DNA of 64,000 bases from Ipomoea triloba (GCF_003576645.1 NC_044919.1:27786591-27850590), one strand, 5' to 3'. Numbered from the stretch's first letter, positions 1-10,799 are shown. The notes: a model not told the origin generated them from the sequence alone. Numbers and translations: made by a program.

Positions 1-1071
1 GTTTTGATTCATAATAATTATGTTATAAGATATACTATTTTAAATTCCATAAATTACAAACAAGTTAAAATAATGTAATATAACTTAAAATATAACCTCC
101 AATCAAACAAGATCCCTACAACTTTAATCAAATACATTAGGCAAGCTTACATTCTTGTAATCTCACATTACCTTCTTAAAGGTAATTCTATTACCTGTGC
201 CAATCTCATGTTCCGTAAACAAAACGACCCCTTAAGGTAATTAGGTCAATGAGGTAATATGGTCATTACCTACAATAGTTATACCATGGACCCATGTCTA
301 CCTTGCAATTTGTTGTGAACATTCAGTATGTAAATTGTGAAATTCAATTGTGAATATTCAGTATATAAATTATGAACATTCAGTATGTAAATTGTGTATT
401 TTAGGTCCACAGAATAATTTGCGCATTACTTACTTACCTACAATGATAGATTGCACCTAAACTATTTAAGCATGATTCTCTCAGTGTTTCAGTTACAATT
501 TATATTACACCAATAAGCGGTAGACAAAATTATACTCCGTATGTATTATGTATGTGTATTGTGTAATGTGGTTATTGTATTTATATGTCTAGAGATATAT
601 GGCCTAAAACAACATAAATAATTAAATATAGGTATCGTATTGACTTTATGAATAATGTTTGAAACAGAAGAGGACCCGGCCCGGGCGATATTATCCCCAC
701 AAGGTCACAACCTTAAATTATAGCTAGCAGTGACACTAAAGTAAGCAAACACACTTTCTTTCTTTCTTTCTTTTACAGTACATATATGGTAGCAGATTGG
801 GCACATGCATGCATGGGTGAAGTCACTAATAAGGGAACTGATTGGAACTGAGATATTTGATATATAAGTTTTTTTTTTTTTTGAAATATTTGATATATAA
901 GTTATGTCGCAAGTTTTTAAATAATTTGTAGATTAGTTGTATTTTTGTTAATTAGCTAGATTCTTTAATTATTAAATTTATTTATTTAAAATTAGGTGAC
1001 GAAGGAATTGGAAACTCCACAGTCACTACTAGAGAGTGTGCATTAAGTAAACTCCGCTTTGTGTAATAGTC
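1..1071. other. AT-rich intergenic stretch, no gene seen
   Basis: No convincing coding region or RNA gene is visible. Around 310-396 a short motif (CATTCAGTATGTAAATT and variants) recurs about three times, and a TTTC run lies near 757-773. An 8-bp target-site duplication of the downstream hAT element begins at 1072. Confidence 0.5.
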
Positions 1072-1304
1072 GGTAAGTGCAGGGCCGGCCCTGGGCAAGT
1101 CTGCACATGTTCACGCAACTTAAGACTAAATATAGTATATTAGGTAATTGATTTTAGTTTCCATACATGTTCACGCAACTTAAGCCAAATCCTACTAATT
1201 TTAGTTTTAGGTAATTCTTTATTCCTTTTCCTCATGTAATTCTATGTATCCAAGTCCTTTTCCTCACGCAATTCTATATTTCTATGTATTCAGTATTCAT
1301 AAAT

Positions 1305-1744
1305 GAGTTTATTACCGAAATGGTCCCTCGACTATTGCGAAATTACCAATTTAGTCCTCGACAATTTTTCGTACCCAATTAACTCCCTCGACTTTGAAAA
1401 TTTTAACCAATTTGGTCCTCCGTTTAGTTTGCCGTTAAAATCGAGACCAAATTAGTAATTTTGCTATAGTCAAGGGACCAAATTGGTAATTTTTTTATAG
1501 TTAAGGGACCAAATTGGTAATTAATTTTTCACTGAAATGGTCCCATGACTATAGTAAAGTTACCAATTTGGTCCCTTGACTATAGCAAAATTACCAATTT
1601 GGTCCCGGTTTTAACGACAAACTAAACGGAGGACTAAATTGGTTAAAATTTTCAAACTCGAGTGACTTAATTGCGTACGAAAAATTGTCGAGGACCAAAT
1701 TGGTAATTTCGCAATAGTCAAGGGACCATTTCGGTAATAAACTC
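1305..1744. mobile_element. Palindromic MULE-type MITE nested in the hAT element
   Basis: The element begins GAGTTTATTACCGAAATGG and ends with the reverse complement (CCATTTCGGTAATAAACTC); the inverted arms extend about 140 bp, giving a near-complete foldback. An exact 9-bp duplication TTCATAAAT lies on both sides (1296-1304 and 1745-1753), matching Mutator-type insertion. It has no coding capacity. Because it sits inside the hAT element, it inserted later. Confidence 0.88.
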
Positions 1745-1826
1745 TTCATAAATGCATCCCTTTCCCCAATTTTTGTCTGCAGTACTGTTGCGCCATTAGT
1801 CCATTATTTTCCTTCACCGTACATAT

Positions 1827-2050
1827 TTATATTATTTGTTCGATAGAATTGAAGAATTCTTCTTGATCGTACAAAGTTCAAAGTTACAAATTTTCAAGTT
1901 TTTCAATTCTCAGGTAATTAAAATTACTAAATATTTCTTTATATTATTTGTTCGATATAATTGAAGAATTCTTCTTGATCGTACAAAGTTCAAAGTTACA
2001 AATTTTCAAGTTTTTCAATTCTCAGGTAATTAAAATTACTAAATATTTCA
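1827..2050. repeat. 112-bp direct tandem duplication
   Basis: Two nearly identical copies with a period of 112 bp, each containing TTGAAGAATTCTTCTTGATC and ending in AATTAAAATTACTAAATATTT. They lie in the untranslated leader of the hAT transposase fragment. The copies differ by one or two bases, so the duplication is recent. Confidence 0.85.
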
Positions 2051-2188
2051 CAATTTTTGTTTATTGTTTTATTTGTATGATTTAATAATTCTTATTTCAG
2101 AATAATATATTAAAAATTTGTTTCTTGATTAATTATTTGTTCATAGAGTTTTAAAATAATTTTGTATTTTTCTTTAGGTTTTATAATT

Positions 2189-2476
2189 ATGTCTTCTAGA
2201 AAATATTCATCTGGGTTTGAAAATCGTAAAAAGAAAAGAAGAATTGAGCAACTAACTCAATCCCAAAAGGGAACTCTTGAAAAATTCATTACCAAAGAAA
2301 CTTAAATAGATGTGCAAAAAGATGATGCTAAGGAAAAATTGTTAGATACTAATCATCATATAGAAGATCAAGATGATTGTGAGATTGGAAAATATTTAAA
2401 TGATAGTGTTGATATCAAAAATTTGGTAGATGATTTTGCGTCTAAATGTGCACGGCGCATGACACTTTTTAAATGA
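2189..2476 (+). pseudogene. hAT transposase N-terminal fragment (zinc-finger MYM-type-like), broken
   Basis: From ATG at 2189 the reading frame gives a lysine/arginine-rich start (SSRKYSSGFENRKKKRRIEQ, then LTQSQKGTLEKFITK), which resembles the N-terminus of plant hAT transposases annotated as zinc-finger MYM-type 1-like. A stop (TAA, 2303-2305) follows after 38 codons. The same frame then stays open in an acidic, coding-like stretch to TGA at 2474-2476, so the first stop looks like a disabling mutation. Nothing of the RNase-H-like core or hAT dimerisation domain follows before the element ends at 2626. The family assignment is by recognition of the N-terminal motif. Confidence 0.7.
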
Positions 2477-2634
2477 AATTATAGATGTATTTTTATACAA
2501 TATTTGTATTTTGAATTTTTGAAATAACTTTTTGAACAACTATTATTTATATATACAAATTATTTGAAAAAATGGGCCCAATTTAAAATATTGCACATGA
2601 CCCCATTTTTTATTGGGACGGCCCTGGGTAAGTG

Positions 2635-3380
2635 CGACATGCTCGACTAAGATGGTTGGCAAGATTATTTAGTTAATATTGAGTAGTATGTAATAAGGTG
2701 GATGTCGACCTTACCACTTCCAAGAAACCCAAGTATCAAAATTTTTACTATGTAAAACACATAAAACTTCGTTCTTGTCTATTTCCCCTAAAACATGTTA
2801 TTTGTTACTCTTTTTTTTAGTGACGATAAAAATTTATAATCTCTACTTTAAAGCGTGTATTATGTAAGTCCTACTTTCGTATTAATAGCTTTTAAAATTT
2901 CCACAGAAAAAATAATTGTATTAAGAAAAATGAGAAAATCCTATAGTTTTTATGTGTGTATTGTAACTTCAATTCCTGCAAAGTATAGATGAGGATGCAT
3001 GCATTGAGGAGAGTGTCGGTGAGTTTGGGTAAACTTCTTTTCTTTTTTCTTTTTTTCTTTTTTAAATTTTTATGTACCATTATTATTTAATATTTTGCAG
3101 TTATGTTGTTTTCCAACTTTATAATGAATTCAAAGTTGAATCACTATAAGGTATGTGGCTAATAAGCTATGAACATTCGATTTATTCAAAATAAATATTT
3201 TTTAAATTGAAAGGTGAATAATAATCATATTATTTTAAGTAATTAAATAATGGAATATAATCTTTATTTTTTTATACACATTTCATGTCAAATATAAGCA
3301 TCAACAACTGAAAGTGATTTGAGTAAGACTCTATTAAATTACTCTAATCATATAAAATGTTAAAAACACGTACCAATACA
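2635..3380. other. AT-rich intergenic stretch
   Basis: Flank of the hAT element, rich in A/T homopolymers. A 62-codon minus-strand frame around 2900-3080 is lysine-rich low-complexity sequence and is not credible as a gene. Confidence 0.45.
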
Positions 3381-3661
3381 ATATGATGGATAATTTTTTT
3401 CATCCTTTTTGTTTCTTAAATACTAAAAGCTTAAATAATTCCAATTTAATTCAACACTTTCAAGGCCGCAAATTAATAGAACCTTTCTTTCTATTTCTTT
3501 TTTCCCTTCTCTCTTTCTATTATTCTCATAATAATTCCTTGTTTTTTTTTTCCTTAAAGTTCTTTTTAATCTGGTATGTAATTTCCCCTCTCAGATTTGA
3601 CATGCAATGCCCAAGGTATCTCGTTCTCGACATGCCGACCACACGCAGAAAAACAAATTCC

Positions 3662-3666
<5 letters not shown>

Positions 3667-3718
<52 letters not shown>
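3667..3718. repeat. (TA)n microsatellite
   Basis: About 52 bp of uninterrupted TA at the left edge of the 2.3 kb insertion in copy A. Similar TA runs occur at 5527-5547, 12822-12855, 16135-16183 and 49042-49098. Confidence 0.95.
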
Positions 3719-3721
<3 letters not shown>

Positions 3722-3864
3722 GATCATTTGAAACAATTGACTTAGGTGAAAACTAGGATGAAATTATATTCGTAGATTGAGTCCAGATCAAGGGTCCAAA
3801 TTGGAGATTTAAAAAAAAATGCGGTGGCGTTATTGTAATTTTGTATAAATAAGTTTTTTTTTCC

Positions 3865-4110
3865 TTCCCGTGCACATTTTTGTCCTTCTTCCAGTGCACA
3901 TTTTTATGCATATAGTGCACATTGTTCCTTTTCACAATGCACATTGTTATGCCATACAGTGCACATCATTCCTTCTTCCAGTGCATAATGTTCCTTCTAC
4001 CAGTGCACATTGTTTCTTCTGAGCACATTGTTGTGTCATACAGTGCACATTGTTCCTTCTTCCAGTGCACATTTTTATGTCATACAGTGCACATTGTTAT
4101 GCCTTCTAGA
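3865..4110. repeat. Minisatellite with GTGCACATTGTT core
   Basis: About ten imperfect copies of a roughly 20-25 bp unit, alternating AGTGCACATTGTTCCTTCTT with versions containing TTATGCCATACAG. A second block of the same unit lies at 4700-4810, beyond the MITE at 4259-4663. A translated frame exists across the array but is only repeat sequence. Confidence 0.85.
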
Positions 4111-4258
4111 TCATTTTTTTAAAATTGTAGATGACGAACTTTTTTTTAAAGGATCAATTAATCTTGATCACTAATTACTAATTTGAGTTAAATATTGTTT
4201 GTTTGTTTATTATTTATGGTCGTTTATGATTTTGTAGAAGATCCTATATTAAATTTAA

Positions 4259-4663
4259 GAGTTAATTTCATATTTGGTCCCAGATTTATATGTGGCAATC
4301 CACTTTTAGTCCTTTTTATTCAAAGCATCCCCTTTTGGTCCTAGTACTATTGTGGCATGACCATTTTTTGTCCTCCATCAATAAAATCGTTTAACTTTCG
4401 TAAAATACAAGCGTGTTTAAGTCTTTAATTATGAATTTTTTTTAAATAAAAAATAAAATAAAAGTATATCGGGTCAAACCACTTTGTATAAAAAAAGATT
4501 AAAATGTCCTTGTATTCTACGACATTTCAATGATTTTGTTGGCGGAGGACCAAAAATGATCATGCCACAATAATACTAGGACCAAAAAGGGGTGTTTTGA
4601 AAAAGGACTAAATTAAAAGTGGATTACCACCTATAAATCTAGGACTAAAAATGGAATTAACTC
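4259..4663. mobile_element. MULE-type MITE (GAGTTAATTTC family)
   Basis: Inverted ends GAGTTAATTTCATATTTGGTC and its counterpart GACTAAAAATGGAATTAACTC bound a 405-bp non-coding element. The flanks are TTAAATTTAA on both sides (4249-4258 and 4664-4673), a 9-10 bp duplication. A second member of the family lies at 8435-8821. Confidence 0.82.
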
Positions 4664-4699
4664 TTAAATTTAATTTTTTTCAATAGTTGTTTCACATCT

Positions 4700-4812
4700 T
4701 TGTGCCTTCAGTGCACATTTTTTGTCTTCTAGTACACATTTTCTCTTCTTACAGTGCACATTGTTATGCCTTACAGTGCATATTGTTATGTCTTACAGTG
4801 CACATTGTTGAA
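4700..4812. repeat. Second block of the GTGCACATTGTT minisatellite
   Basis: Five or so copies of the unit seen at 3865-4110. Both blocks probably belong to one older element, later split by the MITE at 4259-4663. Confidence 0.75.
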
Positions 4813-4954
4813 GTTCGTAGATAGGAAGAGGTGTCTATGTGAAACATGCATGTGGATGAATGATAGTCATTGACTTTGCCAAAATCAAACGTCTAGGATG
4901 AACACAAATTTAAAAAAAAAAAATGTGGTGGCATTTTGATCATTTTGCATATTG

Positions 4955-5400
4955 TTGAAACTTAAGGTGCGTATTTTCGGTGCTTAAGGTGCGCCAATTT
5001 AATTAACACTTAAGGTGCGTCGTCAGTTATACACTTGAGAACTTTAGGTGCGTTATTTGTTGAAACTTAAGGTGCATCTTTTAAAAGATTAAGGTGTGTC
5101 ATTTTAACACTTAAAGGTGCATCATTCTAACATTTAAGGTGCGTTCTAAGCAGGCTCTAACTGTAGGTGACACCTTTAAACCCGTATCATACTCAAACTA
5201 ATCTCCATTCGCAGCGGGCCGACCTAATTAAGGGGCAAAGTGCTGACCAGATTGTATTTTCCATACAAGAGAGAGTTTAAACTCTCGACCGTACCTCTCT
5301 TAAGGGATGAGAGGGTACGACCACTCACGCCAACCAAGCAGGTTCTTAAGGTGCGCCTTTGTAACACTTAAGGTGCGCCATTTTTACACTTTACTTCTTT
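4955..5400. repeat. CTTAAGGTGCG minisatellite interrupted by a SINE
   Basis: About ten irregularly spaced copies of CTTAAGGTGCG/A separated by roughly 10-15 bp of variable T-rich sequence, at 4967-5145 and again at 5345-5395. The array is split by the tRNA-derived element at 5159-5335. Confidence 0.8.
5159..5335 (-). mobile_element. tRNA-derived SINE
   Basis: Read on the minus strand, the head GGTTGGCGTGAGTGGTCGT resembles a pol III box A and GGTCGAGAGTTTAAACTC a box B about 50 bp later, as in tRNA-derived plant SINEs. The flanks AAGCAGGCTCT (5148-5158) and AAGCAGGTTCT (5336-5346) form an 11-bp near-perfect duplication. It is inserted in the CTTAAGGTGCG array. Classification rests on these features only. 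Confidence 0.65.
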
Positions 5401-5527
5401 CCTCTCAGGATGTACCTTTTTTAAAAAAAAAAATTAATTGATTTGAGCCGTTGATCTAGATTTGATCAACGACTCAGATTTCACTGCATGTCTCACTTGG
5501 GATCTCCTTCGCACCAGAACTCATCCT

Positions 5528-5561
<34 letters not shown>

Positions 5562-5990
5562 ATTAGGATCATATGAGATCACTTGTTTAGGTAAGATCGT
5601 GATATTAGATCATGTGCATCCATGTAATAATTTAATAGCTTAGATTGATTTAAAATTCTAAGTTGAAGTGTGTGCAAACGGTGATGAAATGTGTGCGAAC
5701 GGTGATTAAGTGTGTGTGAACGGTGATTAAATGTGTACGAACGGAGTGAGTTTGTCAAACAATCTAGACCATTAAAATTTTTTAGATTGATGTACAAGAT
5801 TTGATCTCAAAATATTTTAATAGTCTAGATTGATTAATATTCCAAGTTTAAGTGTATACGAACGGTGATTAAATGTGTGCAAACGGAGTTTGTGTGTCAA
5901 TCAATCTAGACCATTAAAAAATATTACATGGATACACAAGATTTGATCTCACGATTTTATCTAAACAAGTGATCTCATTGGAACCCTACC
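5562..5990. mobile_element. Foldback MITE (GATCACTTGTTTAG)
   Basis: The left part contains GAGATCACTTGTTTAGGTAA and the right part the inverted TATCTAAACAAGTGATCTC. Between them GTGTGNGAACGGTGATTAA-like units recur five to six times. No coding capacity; the superfamily is not clear. Confidence 0.7.
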
Positions 5991-6557
5991 ATATATATAT
6001 AGTCCAAAAGCCTCATTTGTGGTATCGATCCCTAGGTTCTAATCACACCACATTTTCTCTCAAAGGTTCAAAGGTAAAAGGAAAAGTGGGATGAGACCGT
6101 GTTGACAATATTCTATATAACTCGCTATACATATATATTTGTATTATGTATAATATATTGGTGCCAGAAATGGTGTGGCTCTCGTGTTATTAGTATCCTA
6201 TAAAGCAATAAAAGCATGTTATATATACATATTTGTTTCTATATCACTATCCACTAAATATTGCTTTTTTCGTTTCAAAAATGTAATTTTTAGTTTGTTT
6301 CAAAATATTGTCGGTTATATATTAAAACAAACACAAAAATTAATTTTACATTTCTACACTACGTACACTTCGATCTCACCTATCTTAATCAAAAGTGTAC
6401 TTCCGTTACGTTACTTCAGTGTACAAGTGGTCTTTTCAATTTTGATTGCCAAAATAGTAAAAATATGTTGTTTTTTTGTTTTGTTTTTTTTTTTTTAAAG
6501 AATTTTCTTAAAATTTGTATTTACAATAAATCAGATAATGAATTTAAGACATACCCC

Positions 6558-6611
<54 letters not shown>

Positions 6612-6849
6612 NNNNNNNNNNNNNNNNNNNNNNNNNNNNNNNNNNNNNNNNNNNNNNNNNNNNNNNNNNNNNNNNNNNNNNNNNNNNNNNNNNNNNNNNN
6701 NNNNNNNNNNNNNNNNNNNNNNNNNNNNNNNNNNNNNNNNNNNNNNNNNNNNNNNNNNNNNNNNNNNNNNNNNNNNNNNNNNNNNNNNNNNNNNNNNNNN
6801 NNNNNNNNNNNNNNNNNNNNNNNNNNNNNNNNNNNNNNNNNNNNNNNNN
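6612..6849. other. Assembly gap inside a poly-C/poly-A tract
   Basis: 238 Ns flanked by C and A homopolymers on the left and by C runs on the right (6850-6879). Reading frames across it are artefacts. Sequencing probably failed in the homopolymer. Confidence 0.97.
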
Positions 6850-7984
6850 CCCCCCCCCCCCCGCCCCCCCAAAAAAAACAATATATAGTTATATACAATG
6901 TAAACATAATATTTTGCTTATTTGATGGCTTGATTGCACATTTTCTAAGTTCAATGAGTTAATTGCCCAAAAAATTAGAAGTTCAGTAACCTTATTTGAC
7001 ACTTTTTTTCTTAAAATGTTTTAACATTGAACACAATTGTTTTTTCCATTTAAAAAAAATCATTTGCTAAATAGGCCTTTATGGTTTTGAACAAAACTTT
7101 TGAGTTAAATTATAGCTAGGGTGATTTGTTTATCAACATAATAATCATAACAATTAATTGCAAATACGAGAATAAAATTTGAAATCAAATCATTAGTAAT
7201 TATAATGGGTTTAAATAAATGCAGTGTGTACCAATTCAAATACATCTTTCTTGGTTATTCATAATTTGATACACCAGAATTTCAAAATAACAAATCTATA
7301 TCCGCATCAATTTTTTATTTTTAAATTTTTTTCTAGGTGTATTATAAGTATTCTAAATTAGTATCGCATTTGTTAGTATAAGGATTACATTTCATCTTGA
7401 CCCGACCCGTCATACCAACAAAGATTCGTGAGACAATCTCACACAAGTTTTTATCTTTTTAAAAATATATAAAACATAAATAATTCCAATTTAATTCTAC
7501 ACTTTGAAGACCACAATTAATAGAACCTTCACTTCCTTTTCTTCCCCTTCTCTCTTTTTATTATTCTCGTATTTTTTTTTTTTTTATTCTTTTTGGGTTC
7601 CCTTAAAGATCCTTTTAATGTGGTATATAAATTTTTCCTCTCAGACTAGACATGCCCAAGGTATCTCGTTCTCGGCATGCCGACCACACGCGGAGCAAAA
7701 CAAATTGCTTTCATATATATTGTCCGAAGGCATCATTATTTGTGGTATCGATCCCTATGTTCTAATCACACCACATTTGTTCTCAAAGCTTCAAAGATAA
7801 AAAGGAAAAATGGTGTGGGACCATGTTAACAACATCTTATATAACTCTTTATACATATATCCTTGTATCACATATAATACCATCGATCCCATAAATGAGG
7901 TGGTACCCGTGCTATTATTATCCGATATAATTTTTAATTTACGAGAAAATATGCAACTGATCTGCGAGTTGGTGAAGACCGCCT

Positions 7985-8330
7985 TATGAGTTATGACCAT
8001 AGTTGACAAAGGACTACAAGAAAATTCGAAATCCACCAATCGTTTCGGTGAATGTCTTTTTCCGACAAATCTATAAAAGTGGTCGCTATTTCCGACCACT
8101 TTCTCGGGTGGTCGGCGTTAGCGATGAGAATTTTTCTAGATACCCAAATTGGTCGAAAAAGTGGTCGGAACAGGTGTTTCCAACCCGATTAAGGCCATTT
8201 CTGACCACTTTTGGGTGGTCGAAAATCCGTTGATTTCCAGCATTGTCTTAGGTTGATTAAAGTTAATCATCCTAAACTGAGAATATCGGTCAATAAATTG
8301 TTCTCACTGATAATTAAATTTGGAACCTTG
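7985..8330. mobile_element. CACTA (EnSpm)-like transposon remnant
   Basis: The motif GACTACAAGAAAATTCG near 8012 is close to the CACTACAAGAAAA end of plant CACTA elements. It is followed by several GTGGTCGG/CCGACCAC units in both orientations, typical of subterminal repeats. The right end is not defined. A 76-codon + frame across it is not protein-like. Confidence 0.6.
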
Positions 8331-8434
8331 TAGTTATTATGCATATATATCCTTTATAACTTGTTAGACATACATATTTGTTTCTATCACAATCTACTAA
8401 ATATTGCTTTTTATTTCGAATATGTAATTTTTAG

Positions 8435-8821
8435 AGTTAATTTCAATTTTGGTCCTAGATTTATAGGTGACAATCCACGTTTAGTCCCTTTTTATTAGAA
8501 CATCCTCATTTGGTCCTAGTATTATTGTGGCATGACCATTTTTAGTTCTCGGTCAACAAAATCATTGAAATATCGTTAAATACAAAGGCATTTCTATCTT
8601 TTTTAAACAAAGTATGTTGACTCACTATATTTTTATGTTTAATTTTTTTGAAAACATCCATAATTGAAGACCGAAATGTCATTGTATTTAACGATATTTA
8701 AACTGTTTTGTTGATAAAGGATAAAAAATTATCATGCCACAATAATACTAGGACCAAAAGTGAATGTTCTAATAAAAATAGACTTAAAGTGAATTGTCAT
8801 ATATAAATCTAAGACCAAAAA
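8435..8821. mobile_element. MULE-type MITE (GAGTTAATTTC family), second copy
   Basis: The ends GAGTTAATTTCAATTTTGGTC and GACCAAAAATGTAATTAAC are inverted, and the interior matches the element at 4259-4663 (shared TATTGTGGCATGACCATTTT). It interrupts copy B of the segmental duplication, and TAATTTTTAG/TAAATTTTAG flanks suggest a slightly decayed 9-10 bp target duplication. Confidence 0.8.
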
Positions 8822-9289
8822 TGTAATTAACACTAAATTTTAGTATGTTTCAAAATAATTGTCGGTTATATATATTGAAATAAAAACATTTTTTTTTACA
8901 ATTCTACACTGCTTTTCGATCTCACCTATCTTAATCAAAAGTGTACTTCTGTTACTTCAGTAGTGTACAAGTGGTCCCTTTTAAATTTTCATTGACAAAA
9001 TAGTAAAAATATGTTTTGTTTTCCTTAAAATTTGTATTTGCAATAAATCAGATAATGAATTTAAGACCCAAAAAAAAAAAGAAGCAATATATCTAATTTA
9101 AGTATTTAATGATAAGTATCATTAAATAAAATAAATTATTGATTGCTAATTATTCGAAATTAAATTACTTAGGGGTACTAGTTTAAACACTAGAATCAAA
9201 ATTGAAATCAAATCTTTATATATATAAAAACAAAATCCTCCAAAACGAAATCTTCCTTCCCGCCCAAAATATTGTACATTAAAACAATT

Positions 9290-9990
9290 AAAATAATAGA
9301 ATAATATTAAAACAATACAATTCCTATACTACAATTCCAATACAATTCGTATAAACAATAGAATAATATTAAAACAATACAATTCCTATACTACAATTCC
9401 AATACAATTCGTATAGACAATAGAATAATATTAAAACAATACAATTCCAATACAATTCATATAAACAGTAGAATAATATTAAAACAATACAATTCCTATA
9501 CTACAATTCCAATACAATTCGTATCAAATAAATCTGCTATTAAAACACGAAATCCAATACTACAGAATAATATTTAAACAATACAATTCGTATAAACAAT
9601 AGAATAATATTAAAACAATACAATTCCTATACTACAATTCCAATACAATTCGTATAGACAATAGAATAATATTAAAACAATACAATTCCAATACAATTCA
9701 TATAAACAGTAGAATAATATTAAAACAATACAATTCCTATACTACAATTCCAATACAATTCGTATCAAATAAATCTGCTATTAAAACACGAAATCCAATA
9801 CTACAGAATAATATTTAAACAATACAATTCGTATAAACAATAGAATAATATTAAAACAATACAATTCCTATACAACAATTCCAATACAATTCGTATCAAA
9901 TAAATCTGCTATTAAAACACGAAATCCAATACTACAAAATGAAGTCTACTATTCTACAATTCCTATACTACAATTCCAATACAATTCGTA
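9290..9990. repeat. Higher-order minisatellite in the Helitron
   Basis: Built from ACAATACAATTCCTATACTA, AATACAATTCGTAT and GAATAATATTAAAACAATAC blocks. GAATAATATT recurs at 62-bp steps and once at about 48 bp. A larger unit marked by AAATCTGCTATTAAAACACG recurs with spacings of about 240 and 135 bp. The spacers are repetitive themselves, so it is not a CRISPR-like array. Confidence 0.88.
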
Positions 9991-10450
9991 TACTACAATT
10001 CCTCTACAATTCCTATACTACAATTCCTCCGTCAATTCGTATTATAAATACATTCATCAATTAGAAATTTTATAACCTACTCACACAAATCGAAATAGTA
10101 AAACGATATTGTCACGCAAATCTTTCAACAATATTGTTCTTTCACTAATGGGGTCTGTTTTTGTCTCTGCTTCCGACCTATCTCCCAAGACGAGAAGGAG
10201 TTGTATTAGACTCCGGCTAATGCGTTGTTATTTGTCAAGGGAATATCCACATTCCACAATCAACCAACACACTGGAGTACTTACTCCATGACTCCCAGGT
10301 ATCTATTAAGTTTAAAAGTGTATATAAATTAGGGGAGCAGATTGTGACTATATCGTGGCCGAATTTTGTTCTATGAATTAGAGGAAAAAAGGTTGTGTAA
10401 ATTTTGCGGTGGTTGGCATTTTGTAGTGAACACTGTAGCCATATTTAATA

Positions 10451-10640
10451 TTTTCACCTGGAGAGCATTACAATATTTTTTTTTCTTTCTTCAGAGCACC
10501 TGGAGAGCATTACAATATTTTTTTTTCTTTCTTCAGAGAACTTGTATCGCATTACAATATTTTTTTTTCTTTCTTCAGAGAACTTGTATCCATTTACAAT
10601 ATTTTTTTTTCTTTCTTCAGAGAACTTGTATCCATTTACA
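10451..10640. repeat. 42-bp tandem repeat carrying a duplicated splice acceptor
   Basis: About 4.5 copies at exactly 42-bp spacing. Each has TTACAATATTTTTTTTTC followed by TTTCTTCAGAG, so each unit repeats a polypyrimidine tract plus a CAG acceptor. As 42 is divisible by three, a frame stays open through the array, but it is repeat-derived. Confidence 0.88.
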
Positions 10641-10799
10641 AATCCCTAAAGAGTTTGTGGTTAAGTTCAAGAAACATTGAAGGCTCCCGGAGGATTGGAT
10701 AGCAATATGCTAAATTGCTAATTGGTAAATTCTTCTTTAAATCTTATTCTATACTAGATGTGTTTTTATTTCTTTTTTTTTTTTGGTGTTTTTATTTCT

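Larger units (their letters stand above)
1080..2626 (+). mobile_element. Non-autonomous hAT transposon
   Basis: The element starts CAGGGCCGGCCC and ends with the inverted counterpart GGGACGGCCCTG. It is flanked by an exact 8-bp duplication GGTAAGTG at 1072-1079 and 2627-2634, the hAT signature. Inside are a MULE-type MITE (1305-1744), a 112-bp tandem duplication and the decayed start of a hAT transposase read on the + strand. At about 1.55 kb it is too short to encode a full transposase, so it must depend on another copy. Confidence 0.88.
3400..6560. repeat. Segmental duplication, copy A (interrupted)
   Basis: The parts 3400-3670 and 5998-6555 match 7465-7720 and 7720-9070 of copy B in the same order, for example the shared GTGGTATCGATCCCTA and CAATAAATCAGATAATGAAT. 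In copy A the two halves are separated by about 2.3 kb of minisatellites, MITEs and a SINE, bounded on both sides by TA repeats. Copy B has only TTCATATATATTGTCCG at that point, so the 2.3 kb is an insertion in copy A. Copy A runs into the sequence gap at its right end. Confidence 0.8.
7465..9080. repeat. Segmental duplication, copy B
   Basis: This copy matches copy A (3400-3670 plus 5998-6555) in collinear order. It carries two insertions absent from copy A: a CACTA-like fragment at about 7930-8345 and a MITE at 8435-8821. Copy A therefore supplies the empty site for the MITE (AATGTAATTTTTAGTTTGTT at about 6281). Confidence 0.8.

Noticed and set aside
3383..3745. 120-codon plus-strand frame
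   Set aside because: Phenylalanine/leucine-rich low-complexity sequence ending in a TA microsatellite (YIYIYI). The equivalent part of copy B is not conserved as a frame.
6465..6962. Long frames on both strands across the N gap
   Set aside because: They consist of poly-proline/poly-lysine or the complement, plus unknown residues, and are products of homopolymers and Ns.
9290..9990. CRISPR-like array
   Set aside because: Repeats and intervening parts are both repetitive and AT-rich, and the host is a plant. It is a minisatellite.
10366..10680. 104-codon plus-strand frame in the Helitron
   Set aside because: Most of it is the 42-bp repeat; it is open only because the unit length is divisible by three.
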